Part shown: piece after piece, positions 1 to 11,556 of the stretch | Position numbering within the stretch: the stretch's first letter is position 1 | How the letters are laid out: every line of letters begins with the position of its first letter | Translations under genes and position numbers: made by a program | From: Jaminaea rosea | Taxonomy: Eukaryota; Basidiomycota; Exobasidiomycetes; Microstromatales | Assembly: GCF_003144245.1 (NCBI RefSeq) | Contig: NW_020289975.1 | Location: 2,809,496-2,873,495 of the forward strand | Length of the DNA stretch: 64,000 nt | Reading direction: 5' to 3' | The notes under the pieces: generated by a model | The model's database searches: none | Seen by the model: the letters and a program-made list of their open reading frames with translations, nothing else | Told to the model about the DNA's origin: nothing

Positions 1-2340
1 GTAGTGCTGCTGCTGCTGGGAAGGAGCCGCCATTTGCTGAGGCGAGCTGTTGTAGGGCTGGGCGACGCGGCCCGGTGTGCGGCTGCCGTAGACGTCGAGG
101 CCAGATCCTTGGTGTTCGTTACCGCCATTGCTGTACCAATAGTGCTGCTGGTCCGTCGACCCGGTCTGCTCCTGCCATCGCGGCTGCTGTGACTGCTGCT
201 GCTGCTGATAAGACATGTACTTGGACGTCTCAGGCGTCTCGCCCATCATGACGGAGGGCTGGCCGTAGACGGGGGCCAGATTCTGATTCTGATTCTGAGC
301 TGCAGCTGGTGACCATGATATATTGCCCTCAGCGCTTCTACTGGCCTTGAGATCGTAGGCAGACGGGTCACGGAACCCCGCAGAGTGGGCGAGGTTCTCG
401 AGGCTGGCAGAATGTGCGGCGACTTGCTGTTGATGATCGAGATTGGAGCCGAGCATGGCAGGGAGACCTGACGAATTGTGGGGCTGATGATGAGCAGAGA
501 CTGGCCGCCCATCGCCATTGGCAATCTTCATGCCGCTCAAGCCCAAGGTGGTCCCCGGGAAGCCTGCATCGCTGCTTCCCGTAGACGAGCCGCCTCCTCC
601 AGTGTGGAAAGAGTCCCGGAGGGTCGCATGGCTTGAGTGAGAGTGCCAAGTGCCCGTCGTCGCTCCTCGTGGTCGACCGAGGGCCTCGTTGCCGGCGAGT
701 GTATGCTGAGCTGCAGATGTCCAAGGGAGGACACGATTCTGGAAGGATGGCGATGGTTGACTATCGTCATGTTTCATGCCACCCCAGCTGCTGCTACCGT
801 CGTCGATGCCGCTGCCGCCGAGAGGGAATGGCCCGGGATGGTCTCGTACGCTGAACGTGTTGCGGTGTCGTACAGGGGCTCCCACGCCGAGTGCGGAAGA
901 AGATCCGCCAAACCACGATGCTGATCCGCCACCTGCTTCCATCGGCGAAGCCTCCCCGGATGTGCCCATCGAGAGGCTAGGTCGAGAGCCTGGTAGCGGA
1001 TATGGCTCGTACCGGCTGTTGCCGCTAATCCTCGACCCTCCCGTGACACCGCCTCGTCCATCACGTGAGAGCGTCCCAATGGAGAGTCGCCGTGGGAACC
1101 CTCCTCCTCCTCCTATTGACACCGAGTCCGGACCTGCGTAGTATCTTGGGTCCATGCCGAGGTTCATCATGCCGGGTGACTGCATGCCCGCATGTGCGCT
1201 TCTGCCGTCGCTACCATCACTTCCCGATCCAGTCCCTGCTCCTGCTCTGCGCGACGCCTCGCTGCCATCACCGCGGTATCGGAGCGATCCGTCCGGCATC
1301 ACCTCGATGTCCGGCGGGTTACGGAAGTTTGACTTTTGAAGGATGATGGGCGAAATATGGAGACCAGAGATCTCTGGCAGCGAGAGGGGCGTGCGAAGGC
1401 GGCCGTTGCGGACGTCGTCGACCTTGTAGTACGAGACGAGATGCTGAGTGGATCCGTCGACTTGAATCGAAATCGTCTTCTTGCAGAGGCCGTCCTTTGC
1501 GAATGGGTAGCTGTTCCGCAGGCTGCCTACGAGGGCGCGCTCGAGGTCGGCTTCGCGACGCGCCGCAGAGTGGGACGCGTGTGATGGCAAGGCGGCCGCA
1601 GCGGCGTTGTAAGAAGAGGACATGCCTTGGGATTGCGGCGAGTACCACTGCGAGGATGTCGCAGGAGCTCCTCCGTCGAACCAGACCGACGCCGAGTCGG
1701 ACGCGCTGCTCACTGCTCGTCCGCGTCCCTTGATGTCGTGTTGGGGAAAGCCCAGACGCGCTTGAACTGGAGAAGTTCTCGTCGAGCTTGGCGCAGAGTC
1801 GCTACCGGTGCCAAAGCCGTGAGCCAAGGGATCGATCGACAGGTCCGAGGTAGCCAAGGTGGATGCCGTGGCGTCTTGTCCCTTGCTCGACTTCTTTTCA
1901 ATCTGGCGATAGACCTATGCAGGGGTGGCCATGGCGCCGTGATTAGCGTCACGACAAGATGAATTGGTTCTTCGTCGCCGGCGCGCAACTCACCAGAAAG
2001 TTCCACAGAATACGACTGGGACTCCACAGCAGACCATCCGTCCATCTCTTGATGCCGCTCTCATGCTCGTCAAAGACGAACACCGACCCGCTGCGAATGA
2101 GCTTGCGCTCGTCGTCTCTCAATCGACGCGGCACCTTGGGCATGATGCCACGGCGAACGCATTCGAAAATGAGAAGGGCATCGTGAGTGCTCGAACTGCG
2201 GCAGCGCGGGCGAGAAGGAGGGTCAGTCGTCTCCCACGACGCCTTGATTGTCATCGCACCCGCGCTCGCACCCGCGCTCGCACCCGCGCTCGCACTCACA
2301 TATAGCCTGTGAAGGTGGGCTCGCCGATGGCTTGCGACAT
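1..2340 (-). CDS. WOPR-domain (Gti1/Pac2 family, Wor1/Ryp1/Sge1 type) transcription regulator, 3' end cut by window edge
   Basis: Master-regulator type DNA-binding protein of the WOPR family, which controls morphological switching, virulence or sporulation in fungi (Candida Wor1, Histoplasma Ryp1, smut Ros1). Exons on the minus strand are 2340-2300, 2195-1994 and 1914 to beyond position 1; phases agree (41 + 202 nt = 81 codons). WOPR box a reads across both splice junctions: EPTFTGYI, DALLIF, IRSGSVFVFDE, SGIKRWTDG, WSPSRIL then NFLVYRQIEKK. Box b follows about 120 codons later (YPFAKDGLCKKTI, HLVSYYKVDDV, GRLRTP, LHISPIIL). The remaining 400-plus residues are Ser/Gly/Gln rich and end the window in poly-Gln. 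The ATG at 2340 is placed just before the first WOPR strand, as in Ryp1 proteins; an additional 5' noncoding exon is possible because a CACAG acceptor lies shortly upstream. The sequence is nearer the Gti1/Ryp1 than the Pac2 branch. An ordinarily conserved Gly (ILGNFL) is Trp here (ILWNFL). Confidence 0.93.
2254..2297. repeat. 12-bp tandem repeat inside WOPR intron 1
   Basis: Three perfect copies of the 12-mer tcgcacccgcgc (2254-2289) plus a partial fourth. It lies immediately downstream of the intron's 5' splice site (donor at 2299 on the minus strand), so copy-number change would alter intron length (now about 104 bases) without touching the WOPR coding sequence. Confidence 0.85.
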
Positions 2341-5300
2341 GTTTTCGAAGCAGCTGTGTTCGACGGTAGACAGAAGGAGCTGTGTGAGCGAGAGGCGTTT
2401 TCCAATCTCAAGCTCAAATACGTACCCGGACGGCGAATGAGATCGATTTGCCAATAGCGTTGAACGTGAACCTTGACGGCCGACGTCGGCGAGGGTGGTA
2501 CCGAGTCAGGTCGAGTCGCTGCGTGGGAACGTAGCGGTGGCTGTGCTTTGGAGGAGATGTTTGGAACAAGGAGAAGATGGGAGGAAGCGAGTGTCAGTCG
2601 GGGTGGCATGACGCAAGCTTCACGATGAGATCCCTCAGCTGCGCGTGCGCGAGATGGTCCAAGCATCAAGGAGTCTCACCGAAACCGCGGACCTCTGGCT
2701 CAGACTCCATCACCTAAATGCCGCCCAAGGGTCTCACTTTTTGCTGCCGCCAAGAGCAAAGGTCTCGGTGCTCTCGCCGCTGCCCTCGCAGCCCTGATCG
2801 CAACCCGCTGACGAGAGCCAGAGCTTTGACGGCTGGCGATCGGGCAAACGAGAGCAGCGGTGTTTGCTGCTATTTCCGAGAAGGACGGATTGGCTGCTGC
2901 CCGCAGGGAAGGCAGGGATGGACATCCCGTTTCCCCGCTCTCCGCATCGCTCTGCTTTGGTCTCGCTGGATCGAACTCACATCTATGACAAGATCGGTAT
3001 CTGTGTGCTTGGCAGCCTCCAAATGACCCGAGTCTCGGAAGGCGGTCGTACGCGTGGGGAAACCAAAGACCCGAGGAACCAGCAGCGGAGAAGAGGAAGA
3101 GGGGGGTTGCAGGGAGGTGTCCGCGGCGGCGGAGTTGTGCACGGACGGTGAAGGAAGTGTTGCTGCGCTCCTGGCGGCTGCAGCAATCGATTGCTGGCAG
3201 TGTGTGGTAACGATGGCGAGGCTCACTGAGGAGAAGACGCGTGGCGCGTGTGTGACAGTGCTTGTCGCGTTGAAGTCCTGCGGCGGTGTCAAATGGGGGA
3301 CAGTCGGGAGGCTGCCAATAATATATCGTCCTCAGCTGCCAAGAATGAGAGGATGAGGTTCTGCACGTCGAAATGACGATAGATTGTCGAAAGGGGTTTG
3401 ACGGCAAGAAGGATCTCGTAGTCGACTTGTCAACGACAATGACGGCGACGGCGATTTCTTGGTGCGCTGCGCGAAGACGGGTGGCAGCGCCGGGATGCGT
3501 CGTGGATGGGACCTGGCCTATCAAGGGGGCGAGATGCTGCAACTAGCCTAGCCACTATGCCCGATGGCGGCTATTGTTGACGAGGATGAATGGGGAGGAG
3601 GAGAGAGGGAGCAAGGATGCAATTCGCCTGATTCCTGGCTGTCAGACTGGCTCTACTCCTCTTGAGGGAGGGAGGGAGCTAGCTAGCTGGCTGTCCCGTG
3701 TCTATGCGGGCCGGCTAAGGTTGGCGTCGCTGCAGGACGTCTGACGAGCCTGAGAAGATCGCACTGGGTCGCCTTTGGATCGACAAGGTCCGGGTAAGGT
3801 CGGACGTGCTGCCCGATATCAAGGGGCAAAGGGGAGGGCAGGCGAGCGCTGTACGAAGGTTGACGTCGTGCTCGAGCTGGAGCTGAGTTGGGTGTCGTCG
3901 TCCGGCGGTCGTAGTAGCGTGGCTGTGAGATAGCTGCCGCTTGGCGCTGCTTTGCTGTTGCAAGCTGCCGCTGCTGTCCTTATTGACGAGGGCGCTGTTG
4001 TGCGTCAAAGAAGAGTAGCGTTTGCTGGGCGCCTCTGTGCATTCGCGAGTGGACGCGCACAGATAAATGGGGTTGACGATGGAGAAGAGAACGAGAGAGA
4101 CAAGAGGCAGACAGAGACGAAGAAGAGGCTGCAGTCGTGATGGTGTTCGGTGGGGGGTGGCGAGGGTCCGTCGTCGAAGAGAGTTGCAGTTGTTGAGCTA
4201 GTCGAGCGACTCAATGCATCTGGCACGCGCGTTTAGAGTTGAGGAAGATGAAGGGAGGCGGGGCAGCAAAGGCGTCACTCCTTGTCGAGCGGAATCGAGG
4301 TCGAGGAGCTGCTGAAGTCAAAATGGAGCTTCCTTGGTACAGTAGAGCCGCCGCCCCCCTCTCTCTCTCTCCTTGATGTCGCAAGAGGCTGGGCTGTGGA
4401 GAATGAGCGCAAGTGACGAATGACGAGGAGTCAAAGGCAGGTCAAGTGGAAGTGTGTGTGTGTGGGAGAGTTGCATCGTCTAGTCTCCACCATCCGCCTT
4501 GGCCCTGCTCCTGGCCGCCGCCGCTGCTGCCGCCGCCGCCCTGCTCTTTGTCCGAGACCACAGTCGATCTCGTCTCGTCGTTCCTTCCTCACGATGAGAC
4601 GTCGGCTAAATTAAAAGACAGACGAGAGTCGACTGGTCGCGACTCGCGAGGCGGGCAGCTTGGCGTTCTCGCCTCTTTCCCTGCGCCCGCACGTCCGAGC
4701 GCAAGACTTGTCCGCGGCGTATGAGCAGCCCGCGAGGCACCCAAGGCCTGAAACCAGTTCCCATCAGAACTTCGTCCCAACAGAGGCCGCCTCGAGCTCT
4801 CTTTTTCCACGCCTTTTAGGGACGCAACCGGCCCCCTACCGTCACCGCCGCCGCCGCCGCCGCCGTCGTCGCCGTCAACAGGGTGCGACGACACAATGTT
4901 GCTCACAAAGCCCCGCCGAGATCGCATTCAAGATCGAGATTGGATGGGAGCAATGCGGGAGCGCGACCGAGGACCCTGACTCACAGTCTTCGCTCCTCGC
5001 TCATCGACGAGCGTCGGCGTTGATCAACAAGCCTGTCGCTGAGTGCGAGTTGAGGAGCAGAGGCGAGCGTGGGTACGTACGTAGTAATTCAGCACCGCTC
5101 TAGGCCTCGCCTGAACTTCTTCACGCTTCTTCCCCTCCCCATCCCACTCCCACTCCTAGCTGTCCAATCGAGTCGTAGCAAAGATACACCGGCATGCAGA
5201 GTCTCCCCGATGCGTCTGCAGATCCGGCCCTTGAAAGACGTCGATGATTGTCCTTGCTCACTTTCTCACTCAGGCGCCAAACTTCGCCTTTACGAGTGTG

Positions 5301-7307
5301 GGCGCAAGGGCGGCTAATGGTGGTACCCCACGATCCAAGAGAGCGCCGCTCACATCTTCGCCCTCGCCTACCAGACCGAGAGTCGCAGACTCCGAGCGAC
5401 GTCGGTTGGTGGATCTGATCCTTTCGAGGGACTAGTCTCAGGCGGTGCCCCCACCCATTTTTGCCGGGGAACTCGCTTGCTTGAACAGACGAGCTGAGAA
5501 GCAATCAATTCACTGACAGGACTGTCGGCGGTGATGACCATCACGACGACCACGAAGAATTAGCTCGGACGCCTCCCTTGTTACGCATGAGTCCCTCGCA
5601 GTGTCCAAAGGTCTCAGCGCCATCTTCAAACGTCTATGCTTTGCTGACAAGACCGCCCTGACCCTGTTCTTCATCGACAAAGCAGCCAGTCTCGGTGATG
5701 CGCCGCGCTGACGGCCGCATGAGATTTCCCACGCCTGACGCCTGCAGTCCGAAGTGAATCGCAGCGTCGCCTGCGCCAGTCAGAGGCGAAGAGGAACGAC
5801 GAAGCTCCGACGGCGAATCATTTCCGTGCCCCGATCCTGCTTTCCCCTCGTCGTCGTCGACGTCTTCGACTGTCGGCTTACGCACGCCAAGCGGCCCCAG
5901 CTCGAATACGAGGACGACCGTTAGACGCGAGGTACTAAGAACGAGCGGCATTCACTCTTATTTCGACGACCGAAAGGCCGTTTAGCATCACGACAAGCTG
6001 TCAATCAGGCGCGCGTGTATGGTACCATGTCTCGGGAATAGTAAATTGGCAGGTTGGCATGCGGTACGGACATTGAGCGGACACACGTCTCGCGTGGGCC
6101 ATACTAAAACGTCATTGGCTGCTACGGACCGCTCGCGTGTACATCGCCCGACTCCCGCTACCACGTCTAAGGCCCATGGAGAGACCTCGGCGGGCTGGTA
6201 AGATTCATGGCATTCTATCATTGCAGTGGTGTAGTGGCCGACCAAGACCTGCGATGCGAGACAGTTGCTTTATCGCACCTCAGTGTGCTGGCCGGCCTCA
6301 CCAGACCTTGACTAAAATCGACGCGGAAAATGCGAGCCTCCGAAAGATCCGCAACGCAATTCGATCGAGGAGAGTTCAGGGGTTGGCGGTCTCTTGAGCT
6401 TGACGGAGCACATTACCATCGGTCAAATCAAAGAAAAGAGGAGGCGTCGTCTTGTCGTCGCCGTCAACGGGGCTCTGAGATGCCGAGGACATGGCGAGCA
6501 ACCCGTTGCAAGGAGGTGCGGGGTTACAACCAAATCGGGATGACGTCTAGAACAGCACGGACGTTGTCAATCAGACATTGCTGCTCATCGTCATCCTTCC
6601 TTCAGCGTGGGAATACGATCTGGTTGAACCCGGATGTTGCTAGCCGGACAGATCCGAGCGAAGGCGTCTAATAAAAGGCGGAAGGATCAGTGATCACAGA
6701 GATGGAGCAAGCTGAACTGCCCTTGCAGCTTCGCCGAGAAGACACCGCTACTCAGACGCGAGCTATGGAGCAAGCTCTCGACCATGACTGAGCCGCCTGG
6801 CCCATCGATAGGCCTGGCGAGGGCAGCATTAGGATGTGACGAGCGGAGATGATGCCACCGATTGCGAGATTTCGCGTAGTGCTTCACCGCTATGATGCAA
6901 AAAGCATGACTTGCGATCTCTCTCACGCATGCTGGGGCCCGAGCTCGATCTCCCCGCAACGTGAGAAGCCGAGATGAAAGGCAACCAGGGCAGCGGACAA
7001 GGTTGACGAAGATGGCGGTGTTGCGGAGTGGCGTGTCGGCGCGTCGCCTCTAGGACCAGGCGGAATTCACCTGGGAGGGCAGCGTGTGTGACTCAACTCT
7101 CCTGACTGGTTCGTTCGTGACGATCGGAGCTCAACACGGCACGACTCGTATTGTCAGTCTGGCATCTCTCGATTGTCGACCGCCTTCATACCAAGCAGGT
7201 CAGCTGCTGTCAGTGACGAGGGGCGCGTGAGCGACTCTTTGATTGCAAGGTAGCGCTTGCTGCGTCGGGCTCCGCACCTCACCTTGTCCTACATTTCACA
7301 ATCGCCG
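2341..7307. other. Long gene-poor region upstream of the WOPR gene (about 5 kb)
   Basis: No recognisable protein family, tRNA or repeat element in either strand over nearly 5 kb. This is the longest such stretch in the window and lies 5' to the WOPR gene and 3' to the FHA gene. It holds simple tracts: a CT run around 4357-4372, GT repeats around 4452-4464 and a CCG run at 4845-4865. The open frames in it (up to 280 codons) lack family motifs and look like chance GC-rich frames. It could be a long 5' leader plus control region: WOR1-type genes in yeasts are known for very long promoters. That function is inference here. Confidence 0.6.
5634..5951 (-). CDS. Possible small ORF of 105 codons, unknown
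   Basis: An ATG-started frame within the gene-poor block. Its composition resembles coding sequence more than its neighbours do: an acidic stretch EDVDDDEGKAGSGHG, then SELRRSSSPL, ending in LVSKA. No family is recognised, there is no clear partner exon, and it may be chance. It could also be part of a spliced gene whose other exons were not found. Confidence 0.2.
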   Translation of the reverse strand: MPLVLSTSRLTVVLVFELGPLGVRKPTVEDVDDDEGKAGSGHGNDSPSELRRSSSPLTGAGDAAIHFGLQASGVGNLMRPSARRITETGCFVDEEQGQGGLVSKA

Positions 7308-9203
7308 TCAGGCTCCCCGTCTGATCGCTTCTTCGTACCTCCTCCGCCTCGTCTCCTCTTGGCCCTCCTTGGTGTAGAGGTCTCTACCACCGCCACCGCC
7401 ACCGCCTCCACTGTGAGAGGACGACGACGTCTCTCTTCCGACCTCGTGAGCATGCAAGAGGGGACGACTGCCCAGCCCTGCCCGACCAGAGGTCGTACGA
7501 GCTGCGATTGGGTCTTGGCTGGCCCACGATGTGGATGCGGATATTGACTGATCCTGTGCTGCGCTCGCTAGACATTGACTGTCTCTTGCAGTCATCTGCG
7601 CGAAAAGCTGGTAACCGCGGTTGTCCGCTGAAAGCGCTCGAGGTGGCGAGCGAGATTGGAGAGGCGCTGCAGGGGCGGTATACGACTGGCCGGGAGGATA
7701 GGGCGACGACCGAGAACGCGGCCCAGTGGACAGTCCTTCGAGCTGCCTTTGTGGGACAGCAGCGCTACGCATCGATGGTGCTGGCTCATTGGGATGCTGA
7801 GCACGCCTCTGGGCGGCTCGGTCTTGGTATTGGCTCGTGCTGGTTGAGCGCGGTGAAGTGCCGCCTCCGAAAAGGCTGGTCTTGGCGCCATCAACGTCAG
7901 GCGGCTTTGCGCTGCTCCTTGGCTGGTTGCTGCTGCCCCCGGCCCCGGAGAGGTATGACGACCTGAGCTCGGCCATCTGACGCTTGCGTTGAGCTGCTGC
8001 ATCGAGCTTGCGATCACCAGAGCCACGCACTTGCGCGTAAGTGGTCGACGCCGAAGACGATGGTGTAGCCATCTGCTTGAGCTGCGAGCCTGCTTGCGTG
8101 GCAGAAGACGGCGCACGAGACGTCGAAGCGCCTGCGTCAGCACCTGACGAATGCAAAGGGATCTCATTGGAGCCATCTTGGTGCAGCGAGCACTGCTGGC
8201 AAGAGTAGGGCCACGAGTGGATGTGAACGACAAAGGTAGTGTGACCAACGCGCAGCACATCTCCATGCGCTAGCTTGCAGGGGCCTGACGACTTCTTAGC
8301 CTCTGACAGCCGCCTGTATTGCGATGTCGGCGGGAGGCGCGCGAGGTCTCGTGGAACCTGAGCAGCACGCAGCAAGAAGGTTCCATACGTCGAGCCCATG
8401 TCGGAGGCGTGGAAGTCTTCTTGGTTGGTGTTGTTGTCTTTCATCATGAAGAGGCTGGTGTGATGCTTAGAAATTTCCATGACTGGCAGGCGGATGCGAG
8501 GGGTAAAGGCTTTGTCACGTCCCTGTCCAAATCAGGAGGCAGTAATGTTAGGCCAGCTGACCGGATGGCACGAGCAGGAAGTAACTCTTTTGCTTGGCCA
8601 GCTTACAATGGAGGTACCCTCGGAGCCCGCATCGATGATTGCGACTTGCTGGTTGTCTGGCAAGATGTCTGACGACACCTTGACCAAGCGCATCTGCTTG
8701 CCTGACGCAGATGAGGCGCTCGGATCATTTTCTTCAGCAGGCTGAGTGGCCTGAGAGTCGTAGTGAAGTGCGAGCTGATACGTCTTAGACGGGTCGTACG
8801 GCTGAGCCTTTTGGGCATGAGGAGAAGGGAGCGAGAGGATGGAAGGTCAGACGGGCGATCATTAAGAGAGCCTTCCAGGCTAAAGGGCGGGTCGATTGTT
8901 TGCAGCCACAAGCGAGGCTCGTGCCTCAGAGTGGGAGGCAAATCTACGCCTACGCAGGTGTCATGACTGCATCGCGTCGAGGCACAGGAATCTACTTCGT
9001 TGGTTGCTTACGGGCCAATGATTCACGTCAAGTGGGCTCTGCTGCATCGAAGGAGGAAAGGGACTCGCATTAGAAGGCGGCGATGAGGGCGAGCTGTGGA
9101 CATCGTCGCAGCAAGAGTGTTTTCCTCTCACTCTGCGCTGTCTCTTGTTGCTATGCTGTCGGCCATAGTGTCCCTCCTTCTCCTCCTCAAAGAGGCCGGC
9201 CAT
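7308..9203 (-). CDS. AGGF1-like FHA-domain protein with degenerate G-patch
   Basis: Probable nuclear, RNA-processing-linked phosphopeptide-binding protein. Exons are 9203-9012, 8807-8607 and 8522-7308 (about 535 aa); introns of 204 and 84 bases with good signals. The FHA domain spans residues ~110-240: RLVKVSSDIL, EGTSIGRDKAF joined over the second intron, SKHHTSLF, DMGSTYGTF, HGDVLRVGHTTFVVHIH, then a CQQC pair. This order, including the FHIHPGxxxCxxC-like end, matches the FHA part of AGGF1 (angiogenic factor with G-patch and FHA). The helices QKRQMAELRSSY and YQDRAAQRRAQH and the ending RAGLGS ... RRRYEEAIRRG also match that family. The G-patch between them keeps RGYQLFAQM but has lost its glycines. 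The start is ambiguous: ATG 9203 has a good ACCATGG context; ATG 9166 would need a 38-base intron. The gene is head to head with epsin. Confidence 0.82.
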
Positions 9204-9747
9204 GGTAGCTCAACGTCAAGCTTCGAGCTGTCGGTCGTTGAGTGGTTAGGGAAGCAAAGGCGGCGCGCCTCGCAGATGAATCTCAAGAGATGCCAAGTCG
9301 GTGCTCCTCGCCGCGCCTGCGTTGTCCTCTTTCCGCGCTGGCCTGACCCTGACCGTCTGTGCGTCATTCGAGTGTGTGGCCCGTGGCTGGCACTGCTGCC
9401 TCTTTGGCCGCTCTGGAGCTGCACACGCACTGCCTCAGCGGCTGGGCCGGGACGGGTCAAGCCACTCGAGACGCGGCGGCGGGGAACGACGTCGACGTCG
9501 ACGACAGACATCGAGGATCATCGACTTCGATTTCCAACTTCCTTGTCTGTCGACGACTACTACCAACCAAGTCAACCTTCTTCATCGTCAGGTGTCAGGA
9601 GTAGCTTCAGAATCACCATCACAAGGCCTGCTCATCGGGCCACTCTCTTGAAGACCTTCTACTTCCCCGCCACGTCAGTCTACATTGCCCACCTACTCGC
9701 CTCGCATTTGATACCCACCAGCGCGTCACACGCCACCAGTCGTCATC
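9204..9747. promoter_or_regulatory. Divergent promoter between FHA protein and epsin
   Basis: A 544-bp interval between two divergently read start codons. It contains pyrimidine-rich stretches on the epsin side (about 9530-9740), as usual for fungal 5' leaders. No specific factor site is claimed. Confidence 0.6.
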
Positions 9748-10874
9748 ATGTCATTTCAAAACATGGGCAAGTCTGCCATGAGGGTCGGCAAGAACTACGT
9801 CAAGGGCTACACAGACGTACAGGTCAAGGTGCGAGAGGCGACGTCCAATGACCCGTGGGGACCCAGTGGCACGCAGATGAATGAGCTCGCTCAGTTGAGC
9901 TACAATCAGAATGACTTTATCGAAATGATGGAGATCATGGACAAGCGACTCAATGACAAGGGCAAGAACTGGCGTCACGTCTTCAAGACCTTGACCGTTC
10001 TCGACTACCTGCTTCACGCCGGCAGTGAGAATGTCGTCATCTACTTTAGAGACAACATTTACGTCGTCAAGACGCTGCGCGAGTTTCAATACGTCGACGA
10101 GGCGGGCAAGGACCAGGGAGGCAATGTCAGGCAAAAGGCAAAGGACATCACCAATCTCTTGATGGACGAGGCACGGTTGAGGGACGAGCGCAGAGGGAGG
10201 TCGAACATGAGGGACCGGATGCAAGGATCCAATATGCCGCCATCGGGCAGCTTTGAGGATGACGAGGGAAAAAGGCGAAGGAGAATGGAAGAAGAAAGGC
10301 GCAAGGCAAGAAGTGCCAACGAAGACGACGAGCTGAGGAGAGCAATCGAGGAGAGCAAGCGGATGGCAAAGGAGGAGCAGGACCGCATTCGCGCAGAGGC
10401 GCAGAACGAGGACGAGCTGCAAAAGGCGTTGGCCCTGTCCAAAGCAGAAGAGGAGAAGCGTATCAAGGAGCTGGAAGCAAAGACGTCCAATGCTCTCTTC
10501 GACGACGACTGGTGAGCAAGCTTGCTCGCATGTGAGAATGCCGTTCTTGTCGCTCATATACTTACCTTTGCTCCGCGCCCGCCTGCAGGAACATGCTCTC
10601 CAACGCGCCCAACCAATACGCTCAACCGACAGGGATGTGGGGCAACGATCCCAACGCCATGTACATGCAGCAGCAGTACACGAGCTACAACCCTTACTTT
10701 TACCAACAGCAGCAGATGCAGGCCGAGCAAGAGGCCGAGTATCAGCGTCAGATGCAGCTGCAAATGGCAGCTCAGCAATACCAGCAGATGATGTCTCAGC
10801 AGCCGCAGCAACAGCCTATTCAGCCTCAGCCTACCGCATTTGGCAGCAACAACCCCTTCGCATTCTCTCAGCCT

Positions 10875-10910
<36 letters not shown>

Positions 10911-11246
10911 CAAGCGCTGCAGATACCGCAGATGCCCGCGTCCTCATCTGTGCCCATCGCCGACCTCCTCGGCGGCGAATCCGAGCCGACGCCCGCACCA
11001 GCGCCAGCGCCGGCTGCCGCTCCTGCCCCGTCCCAGCAGCAGCCTCCGCGTACCAAGGTTTCCATGGACCCGCGCCACGCCGAGCTCAATCGCCTCTTGG
11101 CATCAGGCGAGGGAATCGACACGTTTGGCAACTTTGGTGACATGAGAATGGGCCATAGCTCGGCGAGGCAGAATATTCCTTCACAAGCCACAGGCAAGCC
11201 CATGAACGGACAGGCAACGGGAAGCAATCCATTCTACCGCGGCTAG
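9748..11246 (+). CDS. ENT1: Epsin (ENTH-domain endocytic adaptor)
   Basis: Clathrin adaptor that binds PI(4,5)P2 and ubiquitylated cargo at endocytic sites and links to actin patches. Exons 9748-10511 and 10589-11246 give 473 aa; the codon for Trp-255 is split by the intron. The ENTH domain fills residues 1-~145 (KVREATSNDPWGPSG, AQLSYN, MDKRLNDKGKNWRHVFK, LDYLLHAGSENVV). Two ubiquitin-interacting motifs follow (DELRRAIEESKRMA and DELQKALALSKAEEE). The second exon is Gln rich (a CAG/CAA run at about 10876-10913) and carries NPF motifs for EH-domain partners (NPFAF, and NPFYRG at the very C-terminus). No classical clathrin box is obvious. The start context is TCATCATG. Orthology to yeast Ent1/Ent2 is secure; which of the two is not meaningful in a basidiomycete. 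Confidence 0.97.
10876..10913. repeat. CAG/CAA microsatellite in epsin exon 2
   Basis: A run of CAG then CAA triplets coding for about 12 consecutive glutamines in the disordered tail of the epsin. Confidence 0.9.
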
Positions 11247-11556
11247 AGCGTGAGGGTGCGACAAGAGGAAGCGCTGTGCACTTCCCACCCAGGATCGACT
11301 CAGCCATCCCATCTCAACCTTGAATCGCCGGCACACGTATCCAGCTTGCCGGCCCCTTTCCCTCTGTCATTGCTCTTCATTCCCATCATTTTCCTGCTCC
11401 CCTCCGCTTTCGTCAATCTCCATCCAGCCTTTGCACTTTTACCGCCTTTGTCTCCGCTCCTCTCCACCTATACTCCAATGCCATCTACCCTTTTTGCTTC
11501 GCTCCTGTGAGCGCCGGGATGACTGCAGTCGAGGGATCAGCCGAGAGGCGAGGACA
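11247..11556. other. Convergent 3' interval between epsin and SCP2 gene
   Basis: 310 bp between two stop codons, pyrimidine rich on the plus strand. It holds the two 3' UTRs; nothing else is seen. Confidence 0.6.

Noticed and set aside
2700-3542. 280-codon minus-strand frame upstream of the WOPR gene
   Set aside because: No motif, Arg/Ser/His-rich composition typical of chance frames in GC-rich DNA, no matching splice partners.
6215-6290. tRNA-like A-box (TGGTGTAGTGG)
   Set aside because: No B-box (GGTTCRANYCC) within a normal distance and no acceptor stem could be paired.
8808-9011. Additional coding exon inside FHA-gene intron 1 (frame reading LRHEPRLWLQTIDPPFSLEG)
   Set aside because: It looks coding-like, but no donor/acceptor pair joins it in phase to both neighbours, whereas skipping it as one 204-base GTAAGC...CTGAC...AAAAG intron keeps the frame.
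9751-10557. 268-codon minus-strand frame opposite epsin exon 1
   Set aside because: Hydrophobic Leu/Val-rich translation is the shadow of the acidic/Lys/Gln coding strand of the ENTH domain.
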